This document shows positions 21,383-28,672 of a DNA stretch of 37,357 nt, in pieces (position 1 is the stretch's first letter; every line of letters starts with the position of its first letter). The position numbers and the translations under genes are program-made. Origin of the DNA: an uncultured Rubrobacteraceae bacterium (GTDB taxonomy: Bacteria > Actinomycetota > Rubrobacteria > Rubrobacterales > Rubrobacteraceae); contig CADCVG010000045.1 in assembly GCA_902806075.1 (NCBI GenBank), forward strand, positions 1 through 37,357, read 5' to 3'. The notes beneath the pieces are model-generated. The model did not search any database and was not told the DNA's origin. It saw nothing but the letters and a program-made list of their open reading frames with translations.

Positions 21383-22366
21383 TTGAGCGTTGCGTTGGTC
21401 GGGGTCGGGGTCGTGCAGGCCGTGGTCTACCTTCTGTTCGTCAGGGCGATAGACCTCTATGAGCGGGAGGAGCTCAAGTACGTGATCCCGGTCTTCGTCT
21501 GGGGGTTCACGGTGGCGGCCCTGTTCTCGCTTATCTTCAACACGCTCATCGGGGCGACGTTGAGCGCGGTGGCCAACGATCAGGCGGCAGGCTTCCTCAC
21601 GGCGGTCTTCGTGGCGCCCCCGGTCGAGGAGACCTTCAAAGGCGCCGCGCTCCTGATCGCCTTCGTCGTGGCGTCGCTGGTCGCCCGGAGGCGTGGAGAG
21701 ATGGAGTTCTCGGGGGTAATGGACGGCATCGTCTACGGCTCGGCGGTTGGGTTCGGGTTCTCCATAGCGGAGGACATCATTTACTATGCGCAGGCCGGCG
21801 AGGAGACGTTCATTATCCGGCGCATCTTCGGCGGCTTCGCCCACGCGGCGTTCACGTCACTCACCGGGATCGGGCTGGGGCTCATACCCTGGGTCCGGTC
21901 GAGGATCCTGAAGGTTCTCCTGCCGGTCCTGGGGCTCTCGGGCGCGATCCTATTGCACGCGACCTTCAACTTTACGGCCTCGCTCTTCGGACCCCTGGCG
22001 TACGTCCTGGAGGTCCTCGTACTCATCCTGTACGTCATCCTCATAGTGGTCTGGCTCGCCGTCGAACGCCGGACGATCCGCAGGGAGCTCTACGAGGAGA
22101 TGAGGATCGGCACGATCAGCGCCACGGACTACGACATCCTCCCGACCTACTTCGCCCGAACGTTCTACTACTTCGGTCTGATCTTCACGGGCCGCATCGG
22201 CGAGTGGCGACGCGCCCGCAAGAGACATGAGGCGGCGGTGAACCTTGCATTTACCAAGCGCCTGAGCCACCAGACCTACTCAGCCCCGCAGCAGATGAAG
22301 ATGGACCTGCTCCGGCGGCGCATAGGCGAGCTTGGGGGTGGACGGGCCCTCGGGTTCGGCTCCTGA
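21383..22366 (+). CDS. PrsW-family intramembrane metalloprotease
   Basis: A 327-residue polytopic membrane protein. Motifs of the PrsW/CAAX-protease-like clan: PPVEETFKG (EExxK type, 79-87), GFGFSIAEDIIYY with a conserved Glu, FGGFAHAAFTSLTG with His and ILLHATFN with the second His. Six to eight helices precede a cytoplasmic basic tail with RRELYEEM and KRLSHQTYS. PrsW enzymes cut membrane anti-sigma factors or related substrates. The start is TTG at 21383; a nine-codon ORF with a strong GGAGGGG site (ATG 21357) ends on this TTG (TTGA), suggesting coupled re-initiation. It is followed by the MobA-like frame beginning at its stop. Confidence 0.88.
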   Translation: MSVALVGVGVVQAVVYLLFVRAIDLYEREELKYVIPVFVWGFTVAALFSLIFNTLIGATLSAVANDQAAGFLTAVFVAPPVEETFKGAALLIAFVVASLVARRRGEMEFSGVMDGIVYGSAVGFGFSIAEDIIYYAQAGEETFIIRRIFGGFAHAAFTSLTGIGLGLIPWVRSRILKVLLPVLGLSGAILLHATFNFTASLFGPLAYVLEVLVLILYVILIVVWLAVERRTIRRELYEEMRIGTISATDYDILPTYFARTFYYFGLIFTGRIGEWRRARKRHEAAVNLAFTKRLSHQTYSAPQQMKMDLLRRRIGELGGGRALGFGS

Positions 22367-23001
22367 ACGGCCCTCTAGAACCAGATCCGGCGACCGGCCT
22401 GATCCTGGCCGGCGGAGAGAGCCGCCGGATGGGCCGGGACAAGCTCCCCCTGAAGGTCGGGACGACCTCTCTCCTCGACCGGGTCCATGCCGTCCTCTCG
22501 TCCCGCTGCGAAGAGGTCCTCGTCGCCGGCGGAGGCGGCCGCGTCCCTGCCGGGGTCCGTCGCATATCTGATCTACGTCCCGGCCGCCAGGGTCCGCTCG
22601 CGGGCATCGAGGCCGGGCTACTCGCCGCCCGTCACCAGGCCGTCTTCGTCGCCGCCGGTGACATGCCGTTCCTCACAAGCGGGCTAGTAGGGTATCTCCT
22701 CTGCCTCCTCCAGCACGGCGTCCCGGCCGTCGTGCCCGTCTCCGGAGAGGGTTCACATCCCCTGTGCGCCGCCTATGATGGACGGGAGGTTCTGCCGGTG
22801 GCCGGCGCCGCGCTCGACCGGGGCGAGCGATCCGTACGCGGGATGATCGAAGCTCTGCCGGGAGTACGATACGTTGGGGAGGGGGAACTGCGGCGCTTCG
22901 GCGAACCGGACCTCTTGCTTTTGAACGTCAACTCGCCGGAAGACCTCGCCCGTGCGCGGCGGGCACTAGGCGAAGGGACGCACCCGGGCGGCGGAGGATG
23001 A
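22363..23001 (+). CDS. mobA: MobA-like nucleotidyltransferase
   Basis: About 212 residues. The NTP-binding signature GLILAGGESRRMGRDKLPL lies within the first 30 codons, followed by GRQGPLAGIEAGL, AGDMPFLTS (metal Asp) and VPVSGEGSHPLCAAYD, the pattern of MobA, which adds GMP to molybdopterin. CobY-type enzymes of B12 synthesis are relatives, but a separate cobU exists 5 kb on, so MobA is more likely. The ATG at 22429 lies inside the signature and cannot be the start. The frame has no ATG/GTG/TTG further up, so I place it at CTG 22363, overlapping the prsW stop (CTGA). The end overlaps the YdcF start (ATGA). Confidence 0.8.
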   Translation: MNGPLEPDPATGLILAGGESRRMGRDKLPLKVGTTSLLDRVHAVLSSRCEEVLVAGGGGRVPAGVRRISDLRPGRQGPLAGIEAGLLAARHQAVFVAAGDMPFLTSGLVGYLLCLLQHGVPAVVPVSGEGSHPLCAAYDGREVLPVAGAALDRGERSVRGMIEALPGVRYVGEGELRRFGEPDLLLLNVNSPEDLARARRALGEGTHPGGGG

Positions 23002-23618
23002 AGGGGGGCGGACAGCCGGCGGTGCCCGACTCCCTCCTGGGGGAGTTGTGGGCTCTCTTGAGGGTCTACCGGGGCGAGACGGTGTTCCCGGAGGACGGTG
23101 CCTCGCCGGGGGTGGTGGTAGTGCTCGGGACGCAGGTCCTGGCCGGCGGGAGGCCGAGCAGGCCGCTCGCGGCTAGAACCCTGCACGCGGCCGGGCTGTA
23201 TGCCAGAGGGGAGGTTCGGCTGCTAATACCGACCGGCGGTGTCGGGAGGCATCCGCCGAGCGAGGCGGAGGTGATGGTGAGGATGTTGCGGGAGGCGGGG
23301 GTTTCCAGGGAGGACATCCTGGCCGAGGAGGAGGCGCAGAGCACGCGGGAGTCCGCCTACCGGGTGGCGGAGATAGCGGAGGAGAGCGGAATAGGGAGCG
23401 TGGTTCTCGTCACGGACCCTCTGCACTGCGTGCGGTCGGTCGAGGCGTTCCGGGCGGAGGGCCTCCGGGCCCACGCTTCTCCGGTGTATAGTAGCCCGAT
23501 GTGGCGGAACCCGGGGCTGCGCCGGGGGCAGTTTGCGAGGGAGATGGTGGCGCTCGTTTGGTACAGGATGAGGCGAGGAAAGGCCGTGCAGAGAGCAAGG
23601 TCGCGCTCCCGGCCGTAG
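22998..23618 (+). CDS. YdcF/SanA-family (DUF218) protein
   Basis: A 206-residue DUF218 protein. Visible motifs: GVVVVLGTQVLAGGRPSRPL (first strand and loop, with Gly-Thr and Arg), LIPTGGVGRHPPSEAEVM, EEAQSTRESA with conserved Glu/Ser/Thr, and VLVTDPLHCVRSVEAF with the Asp and His. DUF218 domains are alpha/beta proteins implicated in envelope metabolism; the reaction is not established. It lacks the N-terminal membrane helices many relatives have. It overlaps the mobA stop by 4 nt, and its 3' end overlaps the transporter frame that follows. Confidence 0.85.
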   Translation: MKGGGQPAVPDSLLGELWALLRVYRGETVFPEDGASPGVVVVLGTQVLAGGRPSRPLAARTLHAAGLYARGEVRLLIPTGGVGRHPPSEAEVMVRMLREAGVSREDILAEEEAQSTRESAYRVAEIAEESGIGSVVLVTDPLHCVRSVEAFRAEGLRAHASPVYSSPMWRNPGLRRGQFAREMVALVWYRMRRGKAVQRARSRSRP

Positions 23619-24466
23619 CCATCGGCGTGCTCGCCGTCTCGGCGGCGGCGATCTTTATCCGGTTGGCGGATGCCCCGGCGCTCGCGGTGGCGTTCTGGCG
23701 CAGTACGTTGGGGGTGCTCGTGCTGTTGCCCTTCGCCCTCTATCGTCAGGATGCGTTTCCGCGCGGGCGGGCTCTTTGGGGCGGGATCGCTTCTGGCGTC
23801 GCTCTGGGGGCGCATTTTGGGTTCTGGATCTCCTCTCTCGACTACACGAGCGTGGCGGCAAGCGTGGTGCTGGTGTGTACCCAGCCGGTCTTCGCCGCGA
23901 TCCTCGCTTACCTAGTCTTCGGAGAACGCACCTCGCCATTGTCCTTCCTTGGGATACTCGTGGCGCTCGCGGGTACGGTGGTGATCGCCTCTGACGGGTC
24001 GGTCGGTTCGGCGACGTTCTTCGGGAACACGCTCGCCGTGATCGGCGCTATAACGGTCGCCGTCTACGTCCTGATCGGCCGCTCGCTGCGCACGACGGGC
24101 GTTGGCGTGCTGCCGTACTCCATAGTTGTCTACTCCTCGGCCGCCGCCACGCTCCTGCCGGCGGCGCTCTACTCGGACGCGCCGCTGTGGGGGTACTCCG
24201 GGGAGACGTGGTTCTGGCTGGGAGCAATTACCCTGGGGCCCCAGATCCTGGGCCACACCGTCTTCAACTGGGCGCTTCGCTACGTGGAAGTCTCCATCAT
24301 CTCCGGCACGATCCTCGCCGAGCCGGTAGTCTCGGCCTTGCTGGCGTGGCTGATTCTCACCGAGAGACCCGGCCTCCCTACCCTGCTTGGTGGCGTGATC
24401 GTTCTCGCCGGCCTCTTCTTCCTCCTGCGCGGCTACCGTGCTCCGCCAGCCGAGCCGGTAGCTTGA
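23558..24466 (+). CDS. EamA/DMT-family transporter
   Basis: About 302 residues with ten hydrophobic segments in two EamA repeats of five helices each (repeat 1 from VALPAVAIGVLAVSAAAIF, repeat 2 from FFGNTLAVIGAITVAVYV). Motifs AFWRSTLGVLVLLPFAL, QPVFAAILAYLVFGE and SGTILAEPVVSALLAWLILTE are typical of RhaT/YdcZ-like drug/metabolite exporters. Substrate unknown. The start is uncertain: TTG 23558 is the best candidate just before the first basic stretch (DEARKGRAESK), overlapping the YdcF gene by 61 nt, but it has no clear ribosome-binding site. A repeat element follows the stop. Confidence 0.85.
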   Translation: MVQDEARKGRAESKVALPAVAIGVLAVSAAAIFIRLADAPALAVAFWRSTLGVLVLLPFALYRQDAFPRGRALWGGIASGVALGAHFGFWISSLDYTSVAASVVLVCTQPVFAAILAYLVFGERTSPLSFLGILVALAGTVVIASDGSVGSATFFGNTLAVIGAITVAVYVLIGRSLRTTGVGVLPYSIVVYSSAAATLLPAALYSDAPLWGYSGETWFWLGAITLGPQILGHTVFNWALRYVEVSIISGTILAEPVVSALLAWLILTERPGLPTLLGGVIVLAGLFFLLRGYRAPPAEPVA

Positions 24467-24468
24467 GT

Positions 24469-24632
24469 AGCTTTCAGCCATCAGCGAACATTCGTGATGC
24501 CGGTGGCTCGTGCACCGAAGGTCGGAGCTCTGCGACGGCTACGTCGGGGGAAGTCGAGGGGGACGCTGCGCATTCGCTAGCGGCGACGAGGACCACGGCC
24601 AGGGGCTGATCGCTGATAGCTACGCAAAAGCT
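24469..24632. repeat. REP-like inverted-repeat element, copy 2
   Basis: AGCTTTCAGCCATCAGC (24469-24485) begins the spacer after the transporter, and its approximate inverse GCTGATCGCTGATAGCT (24605-24621) followed by AAAAGCT (24626-24632) ends it, enclosing about 120 nt of GC-rich DNA with no gene. The same core recurs at 14464. The layout resembles a miniature inverted-repeat or BIME-type intergenic element rather than coding DNA. Confidence 0.5.
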
Positions 24633-24634
24633 GC

Positions 24635-24640
24635 TATCCT
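24635..24640 (+). promoter_or_regulatory. Possible -10 box at the edge of the repeat
   Basis: TATCCT, 7 nt, then GTG (24648), the start of a 14-codon frame that ends inside the next gene. Same spacing as the leaderless promoters elsewhere; it may drive the membrane-protein/cob operon. Confidence 0.35.
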
Positions 24641-24678
24641 CACCGTCGTGAATAGAGACGCATTTCCAGGAGGGGTCT

Positions 24679-25302
24679 TTGGGACCGCTTAGGACGGGGT
24701 TCCGCTACGGGCTGGTGGCGGTAGTCGTCGCGCTCGTGGCGGACCTGCGGTTCCTCTATATAGATCCGGAGGGTACACCGGACTGGATCCTCACGGCTAT
24801 CGAGAACTTCCGGACCCAACTCGCCTTGGCCGCCTTCCTCTTCCTGGGCATCCTCGCCGCCCTCAGAGTCCGTCCGACCCACATCGACCCGGGCGTCCCC
24901 TATCGCTCTCTACTGCTACGCGACGCCGCGCTGGCTGCTGCCGTGGTCGCTGTAATGGCGGGGCTCACGCTATTCGCCGTCACCGCGCTCAACGCGACTC
25001 TCTTCGCCGACGACATACGCGACTACGCCAGCGACGCCGCACCGAAGATACTCGCCTACAGCGAGAAGGTTGCCGGGCGGCTCGACGAACCGCCCGCGCT
25101 GCCCACGGTCGGACAGATAGAGGAGGGCCTCCAGCCGCCCGTCCTCCGGGACCTCGGTCGCTCCATGGCCAACCTCACCCTGAGGACGATCCTGATCGGC
25201 GCCGCGGGCGCCCTGGTCGGCGCCCTGCGTGGTCGCTCTCAAGACCCGGCCCGCGAAGCGGACCCACACATCTCGGGGAACGGGAAGAGCCCGGAGGGGT
25301 GA
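24679..25302 (+). CDS. Unknown membrane protein leading into the cob genes
   Basis: A 207-residue protein with three likely membrane helices (about 10-28, 45-65 and 78-105) and one near the end (LILIGAAGALVGAL type, about 170-188). Between them lies an extracytoplasmic-looking stretch with DDIRDYASDAAPKILAYSEK. Not recognised. TTG start with AGGAGGGG just upstream. Its stop overlaps the cobD start region (GTGATG), so it is co-translated with the cobalamin genes, but nothing in the sequence ties it to B12. A short GTG frame overlaps its start and might be a leader. Confidence 0.65.
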   Translation: MGPLRTGFRYGLVAVVVALVADLRFLYIDPEGTPDWILTAIENFRTQLALAAFLFLGILAALRVRPTHIDPGVPYRSLLLRDAALAAAVVAVMAGLTLFAVTALNATLFADDIRDYASDAAPKILAYSEKVAGRLDEPPALPTVGQIEEGLQPPVLRDLGRSMANLTLRTILIGAAGALVGALRGRSQDPAREADPHISGNGKSPEG

Positions 25303-26246
25303 TGCAAACCTACGGGGCACCGGTCGCGGCGGCCCTTCTCGCCGACTCCCTCCTCGGCGAGCCGCCCGGGACGGTGCATCCGGTCGTTCTCATGGGGCGT
25401 GTGATCTCCGCCTTCGAGAGACGAACGCTCACCCTGAAGAACACCCGTTCCAGGAAGCTCGCGGGCCTCCTCCTCGCCACGACGTTACCCACACTCTCCT
25501 TCGCCCTCGCCCGCCTCGCCCTGCTCCTCGCGCCACCCAGGCTACGTTGGCCCCTGGAGATCCTCCTGCTCTCCACTACCCTCTCCATGCGCGGCCTCGC
25601 CCACGCCGCCCTCGCCGTCGAACGCGAGCTCGAAAGGGGAGACCTCGCCGCTGCCCGTACCCGGGCTGGGGAGATCGTGGGACGCGACACTGAAGACCTC
25701 TCTCCGAGCGAGGTCTCCCGGGCGGTAGTAGAGTCGGTGGCCGAGAACGCGAGCGACGGCGTCGTCGCCCCGATGCTCTACGGTATCCTGTGGGGCACGC
25801 CCGGCGCTCTCGCCTACAAGGCCGTGAACACCCTCGACTCGATGGTCGGACACCCGCACCCGCCCTACGAGGACCTCGGATGGGCCTCTGCCCGCCTGGA
25901 CGATCTGGCCAACCTCCTCCCGGCTCGTCTCACCGCGCTCGCCACCGCCTCGGTAGCCGGTCGGGGCCGCCGGGCCGCGACCCTGGCCGCCGCCTACCGC
26001 TACGGCCCGCTCACCCGCAGCCCGAACGCCGGATGGGCCGAGGCCGCCTTCGCCGGTGCTTTGGGTCTCAGGCTCGGCGGCCCGAACTTCTACAGGGGCA
26101 TACTCCGGCCAGGACCTGTCCTCGGAGACGGGCATTCGCCCGCAGCCGCCGACGTGCGGCGGGCGGTGCGCCTCATGCGCCGGGCCTGTCTTCTCCTCGC
26201 CGGCCTTGCCCTCGTTACGAGCTTCGCTGGGAGAAGCGGTGGTTAG
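25302..26246 (+). CDS. cobD: Adenosylcobinamide-phosphate synthase CobD/CbiB
   Basis: A 314-residue membrane enzyme joining adenosylcobyric acid to aminopropanol phosphate (or aminopropanol). Family core seen: HPVVLMGRVISAFE, GRDTEDLSPSEVSRAVVESV, AENASDGVVAPMLYGILWG and LAYKAVNTLDSMVGH, then GWASARLDDLANLLPARLT and a C-terminal GHSPAAADVRRAVRLMRRA. Helices lie between these loops as usual and the length is normal. The ATG overlaps the stop of the preceding gene; GGAGGGG is very close, and the GTG 3 nt earlier may be used instead. Its stop lies inside the start of cobC. Confidence 0.93.
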   Translation: MQTYGAPVAAALLADSLLGEPPGTVHPVVLMGRVISAFERRTLTLKNTRSRKLAGLLLATTLPTLSFALARLALLLAPPRLRWPLEILLLSTTLSMRGLAHAALAVERELERGDLAAARTRAGEIVGRDTEDLSPSEVSRAVVESVAENASDGVVAPMLYGILWGTPGALAYKAVNTLDSMVGHPHPPYEDLGWASARLDDLANLLPARLTALATASVAGRGRRAATLAAAYRYGPLTRSPNAGWAEAAFAGALGLRLGGPNFYRGILRPGPVLGDGHSPAAADVRRAVRLMRRACLLLAGLALVTSFAGRSGG

Positions 26247-27342
26247 GGGCTGGACCACCTCACCCGACGGACGCCACCACGGCGCCTATACCGCCGAGGC
26301 TACCCGGGCTCTCGGTACGCATCCCGACGGCTTTCTGGACTTTAGCGCGAACATCAACCCTCTGGGAGCGCCGGAGGCCGCTCTCACCGCCGCGAAGAAG
26401 GCTCTGCGCGAGGAGACCGGACGCTATCCGGACCTCGAGTACACGGAGCTGCGCGCCGCCCTCGCTAGCTACCTCGGGGTACCGGGAGAGATGGTGCTGC
26501 CCACCAACGGCGGGGCGGAGGCTCTCTTCCTTGCCGCCCGGGCAGCGGTGGAGGGAACGGGCGGCAAGGCCCTGATCCTGGAGCCCACGTTTAGCGAGTA
26601 CGCCGCCGCCGCCCGAGCCGCCGGTTTCGACGTTGAGCGCGTGGTGGCGCGTCGACCGGAGAACGGGTTCCGTCTCGACCTCTCCGCTCTCGACGAGGCA
26701 TTGGAAGGTACGCTCGGTATTGGTATCGTCTTCCTCTGCAACCCGAACAACCCGACCGGCGACGCCCTGCCCCGCGAAGGGGTGTTGCGGGTGGCGGAAC
26801 GGGTCCGGGAGGCGGGGGCCGTACTAGTCGTTGACGAAGCCTTTACCGACTTCGCTCCGGACATAAGCATCGCATCCGAGGTAGGCGAGGGGCTCTACGT
26901 GGCGAGGTCTTTCACCAAGTTCTTCGCGGTGCCGGGGCTCAGGCTCGGCTGCCTCGTTGCCCACGACGTCAGGCGCGTTCGGGCCTTCCAGCCCTCTTGG
27001 CCGGTGAACGCCGTCGCGGCGGCGGCCGGTATCGCGGCCGCCGAGGATGAGGGGTTTACCGAGTCTACGTTAGTCGAGGTGGAGTCGAGGCGGGGGGAGT
27101 TGCTCCACGCGCTCGGGGAACTCAACGGGATCACCGCTTACCCGGGCGCCGCGAACTTCTTGCTCGCGCGCGGGCCGGAGTGGCTACCGGAGAGGCTCGC
27201 GAGGCGGGGCATCTTAGTGCGGGGTTGCGAGCCTTTTATGGGGCTTGGGCCAGGCTTCTTCCGGGTGGCGGTGCGGGGGGCGGGGGAGAACGGGCGGCTC
27301 GTGGAGGCGTTGCGGGGCGTGCTCGGGGAGGCGGCGCCGTAG
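26239..27342 (+). CDS. cobC: Threonine-phosphate decarboxylase CobC/CobD-type (PLP)
   Basis: A 367-residue fold-type I PLP enzyme of the HisC-like group. Next to cobD(cbiB) it is best read as L-threonine-O-3-phosphate decarboxylase, making aminopropanol phosphate. Features: FSANINPLGAPEAALTAA, RYPDLEYTELRAALASYLG, NGGAEALFLAAR, VFLCNPNNPTGDALP, VVDEAFTDF (PLP Asp) and RSFTKFFAVPGLRLGCL with the Schiff-base Lys. GTG at 26239 has GGGAGA 5 nt upstream and overlaps the cobD stop by 8 nt. An ordinary histidinol-phosphate aminotransferase is the alternative, made unlikely by the neighbours and the N-terminal HHGAYTAEA segment. Confidence 0.9.
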   Translation: MVRGWTTSPDGRHHGAYTAEATRALGTHPDGFLDFSANINPLGAPEAALTAAKKALREETGRYPDLEYTELRAALASYLGVPGEMVLPTNGGAEALFLAARAAVEGTGGKALILEPTFSEYAAAARAAGFDVERVVARRPENGFRLDLSALDEALEGTLGIGIVFLCNPNNPTGDALPREGVLRVAERVREAGAVLVVDEAFTDFAPDISIASEVGEGLYVARSFTKFFAVPGLRLGCLVAHDVRRVRAFQPSWPVNAVAAAAGIAAAEDEGFTESTLVEVESRRGELLHALGELNGITAYPGAANFLLARGPEWLPERLARRGILVRGCEPFMGLGPGFFRVAVRGAGENGRLVEALRGVLGEAAP

Positions 27343-27863
27343 CGGTCCACGCTCTCTTTATCGGCGGCGCCCGTAGCGGCAAAAGCGCCCTCGCCGAAGA
27401 GCACGCCCTCTCTCTGGGTGGCGAGAGCGTACTCTACGTCGCTACCGCCCTCGCTCACCCGGAAGACCCGGATCTCCTGCGCCGCATAGAGGCACACCGC
27501 GAGAGGCGAAGTCCCGGCTGGGATCTGCTGGAGCTTGCCGGTGGAAGCCTGACTCCAGTGCTGGAGACCGCGGGCGGGCACGGCGTGGTGTTGCTGGACT
27601 CCCTCACCCTCTGGGTCTCGGCACGGATGCTTGGTGGTGCGGAGGACGGGACGCTGGAGGAGTTCGGGCGGTTCGTCAGAGGCGCGAGCGGGCTCTCGGA
27701 ACCCGTGATCCTGGTCAGCGACGAGGTCGGCCTCGGGGTGGTGCCGGAGAGCGCGGAGGGACGGCGTTTCCGGGACCTCCTCGGCCTTGTAAACCAGCGT
27801 GCCGCCGTGGCCGCCGAGGAGGTCCACCTCTGCGTGGCCGGGATAGCAAGCAGGATCAAGTAA
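27339..27863 (+). CDS. cobU: Adenosylcobinamide kinase / guanylyltransferase CobU
   Basis: About 174 residues. The bifunctional enzyme phosphorylates adenosylcobinamide and adds GMP. The P-loop GGARSGKSALAEE occurs about 10 residues in; then VLYVATALAHPED, RIEAHRERRSPGWDL with the catalytic His, GHGVVLLDSLTLWVSARM (Walker B) and VSDEVGLGVVPESAEGRRFRD, LLGLVNQ. The start is a puzzle: homology requires it near 27339, at the cobC stop, yet the frame reads GTA-GCG-GTC-CAC there and has no ATG/GTG/TTG/CTG nearby; the nearest are TTG or GTG 40-55 codons inside cobC. The GTA at 27339 overlapping the TAG is my placement. Confidence 0.85.
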   Translation, partial: VAVHALFIGGARSGKSALAEEHALSLGGESVLYVATALAHPEDPDLLRRIEAHRERRSPGWDLLELAGGSLTPVLETAGGHGVVLLDSLTLWVSARMLGGAEDGTLEEFGRFVRGASGLSEPVILVSDEVGLGVVPESAEGRRFRDLLGLVNQRAAVAAEEVHLCVAGIASRIK

Positions 27864-27864
27864 A

Positions 27865-28608
27865 GTGCGCGCGCTCCTGGCCTTCTTCACGGTGCTCCCG
27901 GTCGCGGCCCCCGGCTCGTCCCTCGACGATGCCGCGCGGCGCGCCTATCTCCTACCCCTGGTCGGCCTGCTAACCGGCCTCCCCGGCGCCGCGATCCTCC
28001 TGCTCGCCTACGTGATGCCCCCGGGCGTCGTCGCCACACTCGCGGTCGGAGCCTCGCTCGTGGCCGCCGGACTGCACCACACCGACGGCGTGATGGACGT
28101 CGGAGACGCCTTGATGGTGCGGGGTAGCCCCGCGCGGCGCCGGGAGGTTCTGAAAGACTCCCGCGTCGGTGTGGGCGCTATCGGGGCGCTCTTCATCGTC
28201 TATGCACCAACTCTCGCGGCCCTGGTCGCGCTCGCGGAAGTCTCCCCGGAAAAGGCCGCCGCATCCCTCCTCGCGGCCGAGACCGCCGCCCGCTCCGCGA
28301 TGCTCCTGATGCTTCTCTTCGGCAGGCCCGCCGAGAAAGGCTCCTCATCCGTGTTCTTCGTTCGCTCTCTCAGAGAGGGGAGACGGAGGGCCGTCGCGCT
28401 CGTATTCGCACTCGCGCTTCCCGCCCTGGTCGCGTTGCCGCTCGGGTGGGGCGTACTAGCGGCATTCCTCGCGGCGCCCGTAACGGCCCTCGTCGCACTC
28501 GCGCTGGCGAGGAAGGCTTTTGGAGGGATAAGTGGGGATATCTCGGGCGCGACAGGGGAGTCGGCGCGGGCCGTGCTCCTCGTCGCGCTCTCTGGTCTTC
28601 TGTTCTAG
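27865..28608 (+). CDS. cobS: Adenosylcobinamide-GDP ribazoletransferase CobS
   Basis: A 247-residue membrane enzyme making adenosylcobalamin (phosphate) from adenosylcobinamide-GDP and alpha-ribazole. The metal motif is present as HHTDGVMDVGDALMVRG (about 71-87), preceded by LPLVGLLTGLPGA and followed by SRVGVGAIGALFIVYA. A C-terminal GGISGDISGATGE (substrate loop) completes the family pattern. Six to eight hydrophobic segments. GTG start one base after the cobU stop, so coupled. It ends the cobalamin run; a hairpin follows. The partner cobT for alpha-ribazole phosphate is not in the window. Confidence 0.93.
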   Translation: MRALLAFFTVLPVAAPGSSLDDAARRAYLLPLVGLLTGLPGAAILLLAYVMPPGVVATLAVGASLVAAGLHHTDGVMDVGDALMVRGSPARRREVLKDSRVGVGAIGALFIVYAPTLAALVALAEVSPEKAAASLLAAETAARSAMLLMLLFGRPAEKGSSSVFFVRSLREGRRRAVALVFALALPALVALPLGWGVLAAFLAAPVTALVALALARKAFGGISGDISGATGESARAVLLVALSGLLF

Positions 28609-28619
28609 CGGCAAGAAGA

Positions 28620-28651
28620 AGCGGCCAGCCCTCCGCAGAAGGCCGGCCGCT
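28620..28651. terminator. Hairpin between convergent cobS and UPF0173 genes
   Basis: AGCGGCC/GGCCGCT stem of seven pairs, one A-C mismatch, three further pairs, 10-nt loop. Placed 12 nt after the cobS stop and 22 nt after the minus-strand stop on the other side. No U-run. Confidence 0.6.
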
Positions 28652-28672
28652 GGTAATTGATAGCCGGAAGTG

